Notes under the pieces: model-generated
What the model saw: the letters and a program-made list of their open reading frames with translations, nothing else
Told to the model about the DNA's origin: nothing
Database searches by the model: none
DNA from: Aquabacterium parvum
Lineage (GTDB): Bacteria; Pseudomonadota; Gammaproteobacteria; Burkholderiales; Burkholderiaceae_C
NCBI RefSeq assembly: GCF_001447195.1
Contig: NZ_LFRI01000386.1
Span: 372,001 to 436,000, forward strand
Length of the DNA: 64,000 nt
Direction of reading: 5' to 3'
In this document: positions 1-9,476 of the stretch, piece after piece
Position numbering within the stretch: position 1 is the first letter of the stretch
Layout: each line of letters begins with the position of its first letter
Made by a program: the position numbers and the translations under genes

Positions 1-2034
1 TTCGATCTCGGCGATGAAGCTGCGGTCGATCTTCAGGCGCTGGGCCTGGAGGTGGCGCAGCACGCTCAGCGAAGAAAAACCCGTGCCGAAGTCGTCGATG
101 GCCACGCTCAGGCCCAGGGCCCGGATGTCCTGCAGGCGTTGCTGGATCAGGGTGAGGTCGTCGGCGGCCATCGACTCCGTGATCTCGAGCTCGATGGCGC
201 CAGTCGCCACGCCGGTTTCCTGAAGCGTGTGCGCCAGCAAGGGCACGAAGTCGGGCTCTCGAAGCTGCGCGTGCGACACGTTGATGGCCATGGTCAGTGT
301 GGTGTGCCCGGCCTCATGCAGGCGGCGCAAGGTGGCGCAGGCGGTGTGTGTCACGAAGCTGCCCAGCACCATCATCAGGCCAGCCTGCTCGGCCAGCGGG
401 ATGAAGCGGTCTGGCGGCACCATTTCCCCATCGGGACGACGCCAACGCAGCAGGGCCTCGAGCCCCAGCACGCGCGAGGTCTTGAGGCACACCTTGGGTT
501 GGTAGACCGCAAAGAGCTGGCTGGAGCCAGTGGCGGTGCGCAGGCTGTCGAGCAGCTGCATGCGGGCGCGGGCTTCCTGGCCCATCTCGGCTGAGAAGTA
601 GCAGGCCGTGCCGCGCCTTTGGCCCTTGGCGCGCTTGAGCGCGAGGTGCGCGTCCTTGAGCAGGTCGGCGCCGCGATCGGCGTGTTCGTCTAGCCGCACC
701 AGGCCCATCGTGGCCGACAGGCGCACCGACTGCTGCTGGATCATGAAGGGCACGGCGAAGAGGTTTTGCAAACGCTCGGCCGTCACCTCGTCGGCCGGAC
801 CCAGCACGCCGAACACGTCGGCGCCCAGTCGGGCCAGGCTGCAGGCGGCGCTCGTCTGTTCCCGCAAGCGGTTCGACACCGCGCGCAGCACCGTGTCGCC
901 GAAGCCATGGCCGAGCATGTCGTTGATGTCGGCGAAGCCATCGACGTCCAGCACGGCCAGCGTCGCGGGGGTGTGTCGCGCGGGTGTGCTGCTCAACGTC
1001 TGCAGCATCTGGTTGAGGTTGGGGATGTGCAGCAGCGGGTCCACATAGGCCTGGTCCACCAGCTGACCGTAGAGCAGCACGTTCTCGAAGCCAGCGGACA
1101 TGCTCGAGCAGAACACCTCGACGAGGTGGCGATCGAGCGCCAGCAGGGGCGCGGGGTGGTCCACGTAAGCAGCCAGGCCCCGGCCGTCCGATGTGGCGAA
1201 ATACAGGGCCAGGCCGTCGTCGAAGTGGCTGTGGCGCTCATCCAGGCAGCGCTGCAAGGCGGCTTGCACACGAGGCAGGCCCAGCTCGCTCACGGGGCGC
1301 TGGATGAGGTCGCCATAACGCCCGGCTGCCGCGATCACGCGCGCGGGCTCGCCTTGCCCCTGCAAGCCTGCTTGCGCGCAGATCAGTCCTTCTGGCTCGA
1401 TGCCCAGCAGCGCGCACAACTGGCTGACCACGCCTTGTGCGAACAGGTGCATGCCGTGCAACTTGCTCAGGTCGGTGCTGGCGCGCACCACCATCTCCAG
1501 GCCCCGACGCGTCTGCTCGTGCGCACGCATCTGGCGGTAGACGCGAACGGCCACCGTCAGGCTGGTGAAAAGCCGCACCCGCGTCAGCTCCGACTTGGTG
1601 CGGTAGTCGTTGATGTCGTAATGGCGGATGGTGTCGAGCTCGGGCGCGTAGCCTGGCTGACCGGTGCGCAGGATGATGCGCAGCGATTCGCGCTTGAGCG
1701 TGTTGCGCACGTCGTGCACGAGTTTGAGCCCGGCGTCGTCCGACTCCATCACCACATCCAGCAGGATGACGGCCAGGTCCTCGTGTTGCGCCACCACGGT
1801 CATGGCTTCCTGCCGCGAGTAGGCGTGCAGCAGCTGCATGGGCCGGCCCTCGATGCTCAGGTCGCGCAGCGCCATCTCGGTGGCGCGGTGCACGTCGGCA
1901 TCGTCGTCGACGATGAGCACCTGCCAGGGCGGCATCGCGGATGTGGCCGCTGCGTCGTCGCCATCGTCCTCGACAAAAGGAACGAAGTCGTCGTCGCGGT
2001 GGGTGCTCGAAGTAGAAGGGGGCTGGTCACGCAT
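1..2034 (-). CDS. Response regulator with REC, DUF3369, degenerate GGDEF and EAL domains (3' end outside window)
   Basis: Probable cyclic-di-GMP phosphodiesterase under two-component control; 678 codons are visible and the C-terminus runs off the left edge. Residues about 37-155 are a receiver domain (LIVDDD; phospho-acceptor D93 in LLDVVM). A DUF3369-type sensor region follows (about 160-320). The GGDEF domain reads GADVF at 404-408, so cyclase activity is unlikely. The EAL domain is intact as far as seen: EAL at 526-528, NVSH, ELEITES, IDDFGTG and the K of RLKID. The ATG at 2034 overlaps the stop of the upstream kinase gene by 8 nt, which suggests coupled translation and that this kinase is its partner. 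What the DUF3369 region senses is unknown. Confidence 0.9.
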   Translation of the reverse strand, partial: MRDQPPSTSSTHRDDDFVPFVEDDGDDAAATSAMPPWQVLIVDDDADVHRATEMALRDLSIEGRPMQLLHAYSRQEAMTVVAQHEDLAVILLDVVMESDDAGLKLVHDVRNTLKRESLRIILRTGQPGYAPELDTIRHYDINDYRTKSELTRVRLFTSLTVAVRVYRQMRAHEQTRRGLEMVVRASTDLSKLHGMHLFAQGVVSQLCALLGIEPEGLICAQAGLQGQGEPARVIAAAGRYGDLIQRPVSELGLPRVQAALQRCLDERHSHFDDGLALYFATSDGRGLAAYVDHPAPLLALDRHLVEVFCSSMSAGFENVLLYGQLVDQAYVDPLLHIPNLNQMLQTLSSTPARHTPATLAVLDVDGFADINDMLGHGFGDTVLRAVSNRLREQTSAACSLARLGADVFGVLGPADEVTAERLQNLFAVPFMIQQQSVRLSATMGLVRLDEHADRGADLLKDAHLALKRAKGQRRGTACYFSAEMGQEARARMQLLDSLRTATGSSQLFAVYQPKVCLKTSRVLGLEALLRWRRPDGEMVPPDRFIPLAEQAGLMMVLGSFVTHTACATLRRLHEAGHTTLTMAINVSHAQLREPDFVPLLAHTLQETGVATGAIELEITESMAADDLTLIQQRLQDIRALGLSVAIDDFGTGFSSLSVLRHLQAQRLKIDRSFIAEIE

Positions 2035-3778
2035 GGGCAGCGCTTTCGGGTGCTTCGGTTGACGGGGCTTGCAGCGGGATGCGCAGCGTCACGGTGGTGC
2101 CAAGCCCCACGGTGCTGTCGATGTGGACCGAGCCGCCAAGCAGCTCCGTCACCAGTGAGTAGACGATGTGCATGCCCAGCCCCGAGCCACCCTTGCCGAG
2201 CCGGGTGGTGAAGAAGGGGTCGAACACCCGAGGCAGGTGATCGGGGGGGATGCCGCAGCCGTTGTCTGTCAGGGCCAGCGTGAGCACACCGCCGCTGACC
2301 TGCCCCGATGCCGCGATGCTCGGTTGAGCTTGCTGCCCGAACGCATGCACCACGGCGTTGTTGACCACGTTCATGATCACCTGCCCCAGCGGGCCGGGGT
2401 AGCTGTCCAGCGTCACATCCGGGAGCACATCGTGTGTGAACGCGACGCCAGCGCGGCGCAGGGTCGGGCTGAGGGCCAGCGTGAGCTCGTGCACGATCTC
2501 CTTGAGGTCGAAGCGCCGCCTTTGATGGCTGGACTGATCGACCGCCACCTGCTTGAACCCGCTGATGAGCTCGGCGGCGCGGCGCAAGTTGCGCTCCATC
2601 ACGTCGACCCCTTCTTGCACCTCGCTGACGAAGCGCGTCAGCGAGGCCCGCCGCAGGCCCGTCTCGACCTCGTCGGCGAAGCGGCGCTGCTGGTCGGCCA
2701 GCGTGCTGGCGACGATGACGGCGTTGCCGATCGGGGTGTTGAGCTCGTGCGCCACGCCCGCGACGAGCGAGCCCAGCCCGGCGAGTTTTTCCGAGCGCAC
2801 AAGTTCGTCCTGGGTGCGATGCAGGTGATCGATGGCGGATTCGAGTTCCCGGGTGCGTTCGCTGACGCGCTGTTCCAGCTCTGCGTTGAGGGTCTGCAGC
2901 GCCTGCTGGGCTTGGCGCAATTCGGTCACATCGATGTAGCTGGTCAGGATGGCGTCGCCCACCAGGGCGCCACCCACGCGCATCGTGCGCACCTCGCCAC
3001 TTTTGCAGGTCAGTTGCACCTGCGTTTGCTGCAACTCGCGGCCCTCGTGAACGACGCGGCCGATGGCCTTGTTCCAGATGTCCTGCACGGCCTGGCGGTA
3101 GTTGGGATCCGGGTAGGCCTTTTGCCACCATTGCGACATGGTCGGCACGTCGTTGCGGTCGTAGCCCAGCACCTGGATCCATTGCCGGTTGAAGTCGATC
3201 AACTGCCCCTGCTGGGTGGTCAGGGCCAGGGGCACCGGCGCCAGCTCAAACAGGCGGCGGAACTGCTGCTCGCTGACCTGCAGCGCCTCGGCCGCACGCC
3301 GAGCCTGGGTGACGTCGCGCAACACCGCCACGAAGCGCGGCACCTGGACTTCTCCGCGCTGGAACGCTGGCGCCAACGCCACCTCTGCCGTGAACGCCTC
3401 GCCTGAGCAGCGCAGGTGCTCCCACAAAAAGCGCTGCGGCTCGCCGCCCAAGGCGCGCTCGATGTTGGCGTTGGCCAGGTCCTGCGATCGCCCGCCACCG
3501 GGCTGCAACTGCGGCGAGAGCGACGCAGGGTGGGCACCGATCAAGGCCGTGTGCGGCATGCCGAACATCCGCTCTGCCGCCGGGTTGCATTCGACGATGC
3601 GGCCGGCCTCCATCAACAGCACGGCGTCGTTGGTGTTCTCGACCATGGCGCGGTACTCGCGCATTTGCTGGTTGACGCTTTGCGCCTGCCTTCGCTGCTG
3701 CCGCGCGCGATGCAGGTGCCACAGCGACGCGAGCCCTGCGCCCAGGCACGCCGAGGCGACGAAGGGCACCCAGCTCAT
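2027..3778 (-). CDS. PAS-domain sensor histidine kinase
   Basis: Sensor kinase of 583 residues, expected to phosphorylate the EAL regulator that overlaps its 3' end. One short hydrophobic segment at about 4-20 suggests a membrane anchor. Two PAS-type regions follow (about 40-160 and 170-295), then a coiled coil (about 300-340), an H-box with His344 (GVAHELNTP), an N-box (NVVNNAV) and G-boxes (DNGCGIP, GGSGLGMHI). I chose ATG 3778 because GGAAGG lies just upstream; the frame stays open to 3931, but that part lacks domain-like sequence. The atypical spacing in the H-box region is common in kinases paired with DUF3369 regulators (inference). A -10-like TATATT lies near 3866-3871 on this strand. 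Confidence 0.9.
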   Translation of the reverse strand: MSWVPFVASACLGAGLASLWHLHRARQQRRQAQSVNQQMREYRAMVENTNDAVLLMEAGRIVECNPAAERMFGMPHTALIGAHPASLSPQLQPGGGRSQDLANANIERALGGEPQRFLWEHLRCSGEAFTAEVALAPAFQRGEVQVPRFVAVLRDVTQARRAAEALQVSEQQFRRLFELAPVPLALTTQQGQLIDFNRQWIQVLGYDRNDVPTMSQWWQKAYPDPNYRQAVQDIWNKAIGRVVHEGRELQQTQVQLTCKSGEVRTMRVGGALVGDAILTSYIDVTELRQAQQALQTLNAELEQRVSERTRELESAIDHLHRTQDELVRSEKLAGLGSLVAGVAHELNTPIGNAVIVASTLADQQRRFADEVETGLRRASLTRFVSEVQEGVDVMERNLRRAAELISGFKQVAVDQSSHQRRRFDLKEIVHELTLALSPTLRRAGVAFTHDVLPDVTLDSYPGPLGQVIMNVVNNAVVHAFGQQAQPSIAASGQVSGGVLTLALTDNGCGIPPDHLPRVFDPFFTTRLGKGGSGLGMHIVYSLVTELLGGSVHIDSTVGLGTTVTLRIPLQAPSTEAPESAAHA

Positions 3779-3953
3779 CGACACCTTCCCGGCGGCGCAG
3801 GGAGGCTGCTCCGTGAAACAGGCAGAACAGGCGGTTTCATGCTTGGGTGGACGATTGGTCAACCCAATATAGCTGCGACAGGCAGGCCTGTGCGCTGGGG
3901 GTTGCCAGTGGCCAGTGGGGCGCAGGGCCAAGGGTGCAACCGCTGCGCCAACG

Positions 3954-3983
3954 AAAAAGGCCCAGCACTGCTGCTGGGCCTTT
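3954..3983 (-). terminator. Rho-independent terminator of the tRNA gene
   Basis: A 12-bp perfect stem (3956-3967 with 3972-3983) and a 4-nt loop, followed on the minus strand by five T residues. It lies 10 nt beyond the CCA end of the tRNA. On the plus strand the hairpin is also followed by T-rich sequence. Confidence 0.85.
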
Positions 3984-3993
3984 GGTGTTTTTT

Positions 3994-4070
<77 letters not shown>

Positions 4071-4082
4071 ATCAAGCCTTGA

Positions 4083-4112
4083 ACTATACACCGAAATTCA
4101 AGCCGTTTGCAA
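4083..4112 (-). promoter_or_regulatory. Sigma-70 promoter of the CAU tRNA
   Basis: On the minus strand TTGCAA (4112-4107), an 18-nt spacer and TATAGT (4088-4083) lie 13 nt ahead of the mature 5' end of the tRNA. Confidence 0.6.
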
Positions 4113-4171
4113 GCCCCCGGCGCAATCCGGTCCGCGAGCGTGTGGCGAACGCATCATGCCGCCTTGGCCCC

Positions 4172-4199
4172 CTTGAAAGTCACTGGGCTGTCCCCATCT
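4172..4199 (+). promoter_or_regulatory. Sigma-32 (RpoH) heat-shock promoter of htpG
   Basis: CTTGAAA at 4172-4178, a 13-nt spacer and CCCCATCT at 4192-4199 match the known RpoH consensus (CTTGAAA, 13-14 nt, CCCCATNT) at essentially every position. The predicted leader to the htpG ATG is about 85-90 nt. Confidence 0.85.
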
Positions 4200-4294
4200 G
4201 CGCGCCGCTGGCGCAATGGCGGTATTCAAACGCGCGCCCCGTCCAACCAACCTGCCCGTCGCCCCTGCAGGCGGGCTCTCACACTTGACATCCC

Positions 4295-6196
4295 ATGAGC
4301 AAGCAAACCCTTTCCTTCCAGGCCGAAGTCAAGCAACTGCTGCACCTCGTCACCCACGCGCTGTACTCCAACAAGGAGATCTTCCTGCGCGAGCTGATCT
4401 CCAACGCGTCGGACGCCTGTGACAAGCTTCGCTTCGAAGCCCTCGACAACTCGGCGCTCTACGAAGACGCGCCCAACCTCGACGTGCGCCTGATCGTCGA
4501 CAAAGAGGCGCGCACGCTCACCATCCGCGACAACGGCATTGGCATGAGCGCGCAAGAGGCCATCGATCACCTCGGCACCATCGCCAAGTCCGGCACCAAG
4601 GACTTCATGGGGCGCCTCTCGGGCGACCAGCAAAAGGACGCTCAGCTCATCGGCCAGTTCGGCGTGGGCTTCTACAGCGGCTACATCGTGGCCGACCGCA
4701 TCATCGTCGAGTCCCGCCGCGCGGGCCTGAGCGCCGACGAAGGCGTGCGCTGGAGCAGCGAAGGCACCGGCGACTTCGAGGTCGATGCCATCACCAAGCC
4801 CACTCGCGGCACCGACATCATCCTGCACCTGCGCGAGGGCGAAGACGAGTACCTCACCGCCTGGAAGCTGCGCAGCATCGTCGGCAAGTACTCCGACCAC
4901 ATCTCCCTGCCCATCCTCATGCAAAAGGAAGAGTGGGATGCCGACAAGGGCGAGTACGTGCGCCGGGACGAATGGGAAACCATCAACCAGGCCGCCGCCC
5001 TGTGGACGCGCAGCAAGTCCGACATCACCCCCGAGCAATACGCCGAGTTCTACAAACAACTCAGTCACGACAGCGAAGACCCGCTGGCCCACACGCACAA
5101 CCGCGTCGAAGGCCGCAGCGAATACACCCAGCTGCTCTACATCCCGGCCAAGGCCCCGTATGACCTGTGGAACCGCGACAAGAAGGGTGGCCTCAAGCTC
5201 TACGTCAAGCGCGTCTTCATCATGGACGACGCCGAGGCCCTGTTGCCCAGCTACCTGCGTTTCGTCAAGGGTGTGGTTGACTCGGCCGACCTGCCACTCA
5301 ACGTCAGCCGCGAGATCCTGCAGGAGAGCCGCGACGTCAAGGTCATCCGCGAGGGCTGCACCAAGCGCGTGCTGTCCATGCTCGAAGACCTGGCGGGCAA
5401 CGAAGACCAGGCCAAGCGCGACCAGTACGCCGCCTTCTGGGGCGAGTTCGGCCAGGTGCTCAAGGAAGGCATCGGTGAGGACTTCGCCAACCGCGACCGC
5501 ATCGCCAAGCTGATGCGTTTCGCCTCCACCACGGTTGATGACGGCACCACCCAGTCGGTGAGCCTGGCCGACTACATCGGGCGCATGAAGGAAGGCCAGG
5601 AGGGCATCTACGTCATCACCGCCGACACCCTGGCAGCCGCCAAGAACAGCCCGCAGCTCGAGCTCTTCAAGAAGAAGGGCATCGAGGTGCTGCTGCTGAC
5701 CGACCGCGTCGACGAGTGGCTGCTCTCGCACCTGCACGAGTTCGAAGGCAAGCCCTTGCACAACGTCACCAAGGGCGCCGTGGACCTGGGCTCCCTGCAA
5801 GATGAGGCCGAAAAGAAGCAGGCCGAAGAAGCCGCGGAAGCCTTCAAGCCCGTGCTCGAGCGCCTGAAGACCGCGCTGTCTGATCGCGCCAAGGACGTTC
5901 GCATCACCACCCGCCTGGTCGACTCGCCCGCCTGCCTGGTGACGGAAGACGGCGAGATCAGCGGCCACCTGGCGCGCCTGCTCAAACAAGCGGGCCAGGC
6001 CGCGCCCGAGGTCAAGCCCGTGCTCGAACTCAACCCGGAGCACGCGCTGGTCAAGAAGCTCGAAGCCAGCGAGCACTTCGACGAGTTGGCACACATCCTG
6101 TTCGATCAGGCCCTGCTGGCCGAAGGCGGTCAGCTCGACGACCCCGCTGCCTACGTTCGGCGCATCAACGCCCTGCTCGTGACGGCCGCCGTCTGA
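4295..6196 (+). CDS. htpG: Molecular chaperone HtpG (Hsp90)
   Basis: Cytosolic ATP-dependent chaperone of 633 residues, the usual length. The N-terminal ATPase domain shows [11 protein letters not shown] (catalytic Glu), DNGIGM and GQFGVGFYS; the middle domain carries LPLNVSRE and LQESRDVK; the C-terminal dimerisation domain ends near residue 630. It stands alone as a monocistronic gene between the RpoH promoter and a strong terminator, so it is probably a classic heat-shock gene. The ATG at 4295 has no strong Shine-Dalgarno sequence, but it is the family's normal start ([16 protein letters not shown]). Confidence 0.98.
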   Translation: MSKQTLSFQAEVKQLLHLVTHALYSNKEIFLRELISNASDACDKLRFEALDNSALYEDAPNLDVRLIVDKEARTLTIRDNGIGMSAQEAIDHLGTIAKSGTKDFMGRLSGDQQKDAQLIGQFGVGFYSGYIVADRIIVESRRAGLSADEGVRWSSEGTGDFEVDAITKPTRGTDIILHLREGEDEYLTAWKLRSIVGKYSDHISLPILMQKEEWDADKGEYVRRDEWETINQAAALWTRSKSDITPEQYAEFYKQLSHDSEDPLAHTHNRVEGRSEYTQLLYIPAKAPYDLWNRDKKGGLKLYVKRVFIMDDAEALLPSYLRFVKGVVDSADLPLNVSREILQESRDVKVIREGCTKRVLSMLEDLAGNEDQAKRDQYAAFWGEFGQVLKEGIGEDFANRDRIAKLMRFASTTVDDGTTQSVSLADYIGRMKEGQEGIYVITADTLAAAKNSPQLELFKKKGIEVLLLTDRVDEWLLSHLHEFEGKPLHNVTKGAVDLGSLQDEAEKKQAEEAAEAFKPVLERLKTALSDRAKDVRITTRLVDSPACLVTEDGEISGHLARLLKQAGQAAPEVKPVLELNPEHALVKKLEASEHFDELAHILFDQALLAEGGQLDDPAAYVRRINALLVTAAV

Positions 6197-6239
6197 CCAG
6201 GCAAGGCCCGCCGGGCGGCCTCAAGCCCGGAAACAAACC

Positions 6240-6275
6240 GGCCCCGACGCGTCACCGCGTGCGGGGCCTTTTTTC
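6240..6275 (+). terminator. Rho-independent terminator after htpG (probably bidirectional)
   Basis: A long GC-rich hairpin (GGCCCCG plus ACGCG paired with CGCGT plus GCGGGGCC, one bulged base) is followed by six T residues. On the minus strand it is followed by GGTTTGTTT, so it may also end the convergent GNAT gene. Confidence 0.85.
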
Positions 6276-6295
6276 TGGCGCCTGAGGCGCTCCGA

Positions 6296-7006
6296 TCAGA
6301 TCGGGTTCACCAGCATCTTCAGCCAGTCGCTGGCGTGCATCGCGTTGTAGCGGATGCGGTAGAGCGCCTCGGCCGCGATCGACTGCAGCGAGCTGTCGAT
6401 GTGCGTGCCCACGGTGTCGGGCGGCAGCTTGAGCCAGGCCTCGGCATCGGGGCCGTCGCGTTCGATCACGGCGCCGGCCTTGGCGGCGATCCGCAGCATC
6501 GGGCCGTTCTCGCTGAGCGCGTGGATCATCATGTGGCTGGCGTGCTGATTGCGCGCGTGCATGATCGCGTGCACGAACAGGCGCAGGCCCAGGCCTTTGC
6601 CGCGGCCCGCTTCAAGCACCGACACACCGAACTCCATCGCGCGGCCGCGCGACGAGCCATCGCCTGCCGGGCCCTTGCCGGGCATGGCGGCAAGGTGGGC
6701 CATCGCCACCAGGTGCAGCTTGCTGTTGAAAATACCGAACACCTCGTCGCGCTTGAAGTCGATGGAGGCCACGTACTGCTGGATCTGCTCGGTGGTCGCC
6801 TTGTAGCCGAAGCGCAGGTAGCGGTCTTTCTCATCCAGCTCCATCAGGTGAGCCAGGATGCGGCGGCGGTGGCGGGCGTGCAGGTCGCGGATGGGCACCC
6901 AGCCCTCAACGGGGCGGGCGGACGACGAACCGGGGTTCGCCGGAGCTTGAGTTGGCGTGCGCATGCCGAAACGGTCGATGGGCGGACGAGAGCGGATCTT
7001 GGTCAT
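6296..7006 (-). CDS. GNAT-family N-acetyltransferase
   Basis: Protein of 236 residues with a GNAT fold; it probably moves an acetyl group from acetyl-CoA to an unknown substrate. The acetyl-CoA pyrophosphate loop is visible as GRGKGLGLRLF at about 133-143, preceded by the beta-strand EFGVSVLE and followed by the NGPMLRIAAKAG helix typical of the family. The first 40 residues are basic and proline-rich, likely disordered. The ATG at 7006 has AAGGGG upstream. It is convergent with htpG and divergent from rplM. The substrate cannot be told from sequence. Confidence 0.85.
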   Translation of the reverse strand: MTKIRSRPPIDRFGMRTPTQAPANPGSSSARPVEGWVPIRDLHARHRRRILAHLMELDEKDRYLRFGYKATTEQIQQYVASIDFKRDEVFGIFNSKLHLVAMAHLAAMPGKGPAGDGSSRGRAMEFGVSVLEAGRGKGLGLRLFVHAIMHARNQHASHMMIHALSENGPMLRIAAKAGAVIERDGPDAEAWLKLPPDTVGTHIDSSLQSIAAEALYRIRYNAMHASDWLKMLVNPI

Positions 7007-7455
7007 GGCTGACCCCTTTTGCGTGACCGGTGGGGAGGCTGCGGCCTCCTCTTTGGACTGTCGTCACCGGATTGCTTGGCAATGTAGGTGAAAACCCTTG
7101 GTGTCGCAAGGCGTCCCCTGCGTCCACCTTGCGACGTGTCAACTACTTCACGTCATCCGGGGTCCGATGATGGCTGCCGCGCCCGCCAGCGCCAGGGTGT
7201 TGCCGCACCTTGTGCAAGGGCCGGAACCTGGGCTAGAATGTCGGATTCCCGATGCGGTTGCCGGGAATGGTGCGCGTGCCTAAGCTGTTTGGGCGGTGCG
7301 CCAGGGTTGTTGCCCCGCCAGGTTTTCGAGTTTGCTTCCTCTGTGAAGCGGCACCTGGGGCGACACGACAGTCGGTTGCGAGGCCACCCCGTTCCTAAGA
7401 AGTGGTGCCAAAGCTGACAGACAACTGTTTTACTTCCTAATCTAAGGAAACACCC
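7007..7455. other. 449-nt intergenic region between the GNAT gene and rplM
   Basis: It contains the rplM promoter (7211-7240) and so a leader of about 205 nt before the rplM ATG. I see no convincing reading frame or known leader RNA. A Shine-Dalgarno AAGGAAA lies at 7445-7451. Confidence 0.5.
7211..7240 (+). promoter_or_regulatory. Candidate sigma-70 promoter for rplM-rpsI
   Basis: TTGTGC at 7211-7216, an 18-nt spacer and TAGAAT at 7235-7240. It is the best match in the long upstream region. Confidence 0.5.
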
Positions 7456-7884
7456 ATGAAGACCTTCAGCGCCAAGCCGGCCGAAGTGACGCACGAGTGG
7501 TTTGTGATCGACGCCACCGACAAGGTGCTCGGACGAGTGGCCAGCGAAGTCGCTCTCCGTCTGCGCGGCAAGCACAAGGCCATTTACACGCCTCACGTGG
7601 ACACCGGCGATTTCATCGTCATCGTCAACGCCGACAAGATCCGCGTCACTGGCACCAAGGCCACCGACAAGGTTTACTACCGTCACTCGGGCTTCCCCGG
7701 CGGCATCTACGCCACGAAGTTCAAGGACATGCAAGCCAAGCACCCTGGCCGCGCCATCGAAAAGGCCGTCAAGGGCATGCTGCCCAAGGGTCCCCTGGGC
7801 TACGCCATGATCAAGAAGCTGAAGGTCTACGCAGGCAGCGAGCATCCGCACGCAGCCCAGCAGCCCAAGGCCCTGGAAATCTGA
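7456..7884 (+). CDS. rplM: 50S ribosomal protein L13
   Basis: Early-assembling protein of the large ribosomal subunit, 142 residues as in Escherichia coli. Family hallmarks are visible: [11 protein letters not shown] at the start, [12 protein letters not shown], and the conserved [15 protein letters not shown] segment. rpsI follows 11 nt later in the usual rplM-rpsI operon. The two proteins go to different subunits, and co-transcription keeps their amounts matched. Confidence 0.98.
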   Translation: MKTFSAKPAEVTHEWFVIDATDKVLGRVASEVALRLRGKHKAIYTPHVDTGDFIVIVNADKIRVTGTKATDKVYYRHSGFPGGIYATKFKDMQAKHPGRAIEKAVKGMLPKGPLGYAMIKKLKVYAGSEHPHAAQQPKALEI

Positions 7885-7895
7885 GGAGCGGCCAC

Positions 7896-8288
7896 ATGAT
7901 TGGTAACTGGAACTACGGCACCGGCCGTCGCAAGTCTTCCGTCGCCCGCGTCTTCATCAAGAAGGGCACCGGCCAGATCATCATCAACGGCAAGCCCGTT
8001 GAGCAGTACTTCGGCCGTCAGACCTCCATCATGGTGGTCAAGCAGCCCCTGGTGCTGACCAACAACGCTGAAGCGTTCGACATCAAGGTCAACGTCCACG
8101 GTGGTGGCGAATCCGGTCAAGCCGGTGCCGTCCGTCACGGTGTGACCCGCGCCCTGATCGATTTCGACGCCGCCCTGAAGCCCGAACTGAGCCGCGCTGG
8201 TTTCGTCACCCGCGACGCCCGCGAAGTCGAGCGTAAGAAGGTCGGTCTGCACGGCGCTCGTCGTCGTAAGCAGTTCAGCAAGCGCTGA
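7896..8288 (+). CDS. rpsI: 30S ribosomal protein S9
   Basis: Small-subunit protein of 130 residues whose C-terminal tail reaches the P-site tRNA. The tail [11 protein letters not shown], the [13 protein letters not shown] start and the [14 protein letters not shown] segment are diagnostic. ATG 7896 is preceded by GAGGAG; the frame is open further upstream into rplM, but that part is out-of-frame L13 sequence. Second gene of the rplM operon. Confidence 0.98.
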   Translation: MIGNWNYGTGRRKSSVARVFIKKGTGQIIINGKPVEQYFGRQTSIMVVKQPLVLTNNAEAFDIKVNVHGGGESGQAGAVRHGVTRALIDFDAALKPELSRAGFVTRDAREVERKKVGLHGARRRKQFSKR

Positions 8289-8336
8289 TCGAGCCTCCTG
8301 GCTGGCTGGCCCCTTGTGGGCCACGCCAGTCCAGCC

Positions 8337-8370
8337 AACCCGCCCCTGGCCTCGGCCCCGGGCGGGTTTG
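8337..8370 (+). terminator. Probable terminator after rpsI
   Basis: Inverted repeat AACCCGCCC (8337-8345) with GGGCGGGTT (8360-8368) and a 14-nt loop; only a short T run follows. It separates rpsI from argC. Confidence 0.55.
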
Positions 8371-8438
8371 TCATTCATGGACTGCATCCTGTTGGCCATT
8401 GTTCCTACAATGGCGCCTCTTTCTTGAAAGGATCGAAG

Positions 8439-9476
8439 ATGATCAAGGTCGGCATCGTCGGTGGCACCGGCTACACCGGGGTCGAGCTGCTGCGCCTGCT
8501 GTCGCAGCACCCCCAAGTCGAGATCAAGGCCATCACCTCCCGCAAGGAGGCCGGCATGCCCGTGTCCGACATGTACCCGAGCTTGCGCGGTCACGTCGAC
8601 CTGGCCTTCGTCACGCCCGATGAAGCCAAGCTCACCGAGTGCGACGTCGTCTTCTTCGCCACCCCGCACGGCGTGGCCATGGCCCAGGCGCGCGAGCTGC
8701 TGAACGCCGGCGTCAAGGTCATCGACCTGGCCGCTGACTTCCGCCTGAAAGACACCGCCGAGTTCGAGAAGTGGTACGGCATGGCCCACACCTGCCCCGA
8801 CCTGCTCGAAGAAGCCGTCTACGGCTTGCCCGAAATCAACCGCGACGCCATCAAGCGCGCGCGCGTCATCGGCAACCCGGGCTGCTACCCAACCTCTGTT
8901 CAGCTGGGCTACGCCCCGCTGCTGCGCAACAAGCTGATCGAGACCACCGGCCTGATCGCCAACTGCGCCTCGGGCATCTCGGGCGCAGGCCGCAAGGCCG
9001 AGGTGCACACCCTGCACGCCGAAGCCTCCGACAACTTCAAGGCCTATGGAGTCAAGGGTCACCGCCATGGCCCCGAAATCAACCAGCAGCTGCGCGCCAT
9101 CGCCGGTGACGCGAGCGTGAACTGCCTGTTCGTGCCGCACCTGCTGCCCATCATCCGCGGCATCCACTCGACGCTGTACGCACGGCTGAACAGCGCAGGC
9201 CAGGCCGCCGATCTGCAGCAGGTGTTCGAGGACACCTACCGCAGCGAGCGTTTCGTCGATGTGCTGCCCGCTGGCAGCGCGCCCGAGACCCGCAGCGTGC
9301 GCGCCTCCAACAACGTGCGCATCGCGGTGCACCGCCCGCTGCCCGACACCGTCATGGTGCTGGTGGTGGAAGACAACCTGACCAAGGGCGCTTCGGGCCA
9401 GGCCGTGCAGTGCATGAACCTGATGTGCGGCCTCGATGAGCACCTGGGCCTGACCGGCGTGCCGGTGCTGCCCTGA
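8439..9476 (+). CDS. argC: N-acetyl-gamma-glutamyl-phosphate reductase
   Basis: Third step of arginine biosynthesis: NADPH-dependent reduction of N-acetylglutamyl phosphate to the semialdehyde. The protein is 345 residues, type-1 length. The NADP-binding loop [17 protein letters not shown] begins at residue 5, and the catalytic cysteine sits in [17 protein letters not shown] and the VPHLLPI segment are also conserved. ATG 8439 has GAAAGGA upstream; the frame extends further 5', but without recognisable sequence. A -10-like TACAAT lies at 8406-8411. The last base of its stop codon starts the next gene, so the two are co-translated. argH lies about 51 kb away. Confidence 0.96.
   Translation: MIKVGIVGGTGYTGVELLRLLSQHPQVEIKAITSRKEAGMPVSDMYPSLRGHVDLAFVTPDEAKLTECDVVFFATPHGVAMAQARELLNAGVKVIDLAADFRLKDTAEFEKWYGMAHTCPDLLEEAVYGLPEINRDAIKRARVIGNPGCYPTSVQLGYAPLLRNKLIETTGLIANCASGISGAGRKAEVHTLHAEASDNFKAYGVKGHRHGPEINQQLRAIAGDASVNCLFVPHLLPIIRGIHSTLYARLNSAGQAADLQQVFEDTYRSERFVDVLPAGSAPETRSVRASNNVRIAVHRPLPDTVMVLVVEDNLTKGASGQAVQCMNLMCGLDEHLGLTGVPVLP

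Noticed and set aside
2168-3406. Long plus-strand open frame opposite the histidine kinase
   Set aside because: High GC and codon bias leave antisense frames open. The protein reads as Val/His/Arg-rich noise, while the minus strand has clear PAS and kinase motifs. The same holds for 22203-24206, 27340-28071 and 50354-52969.
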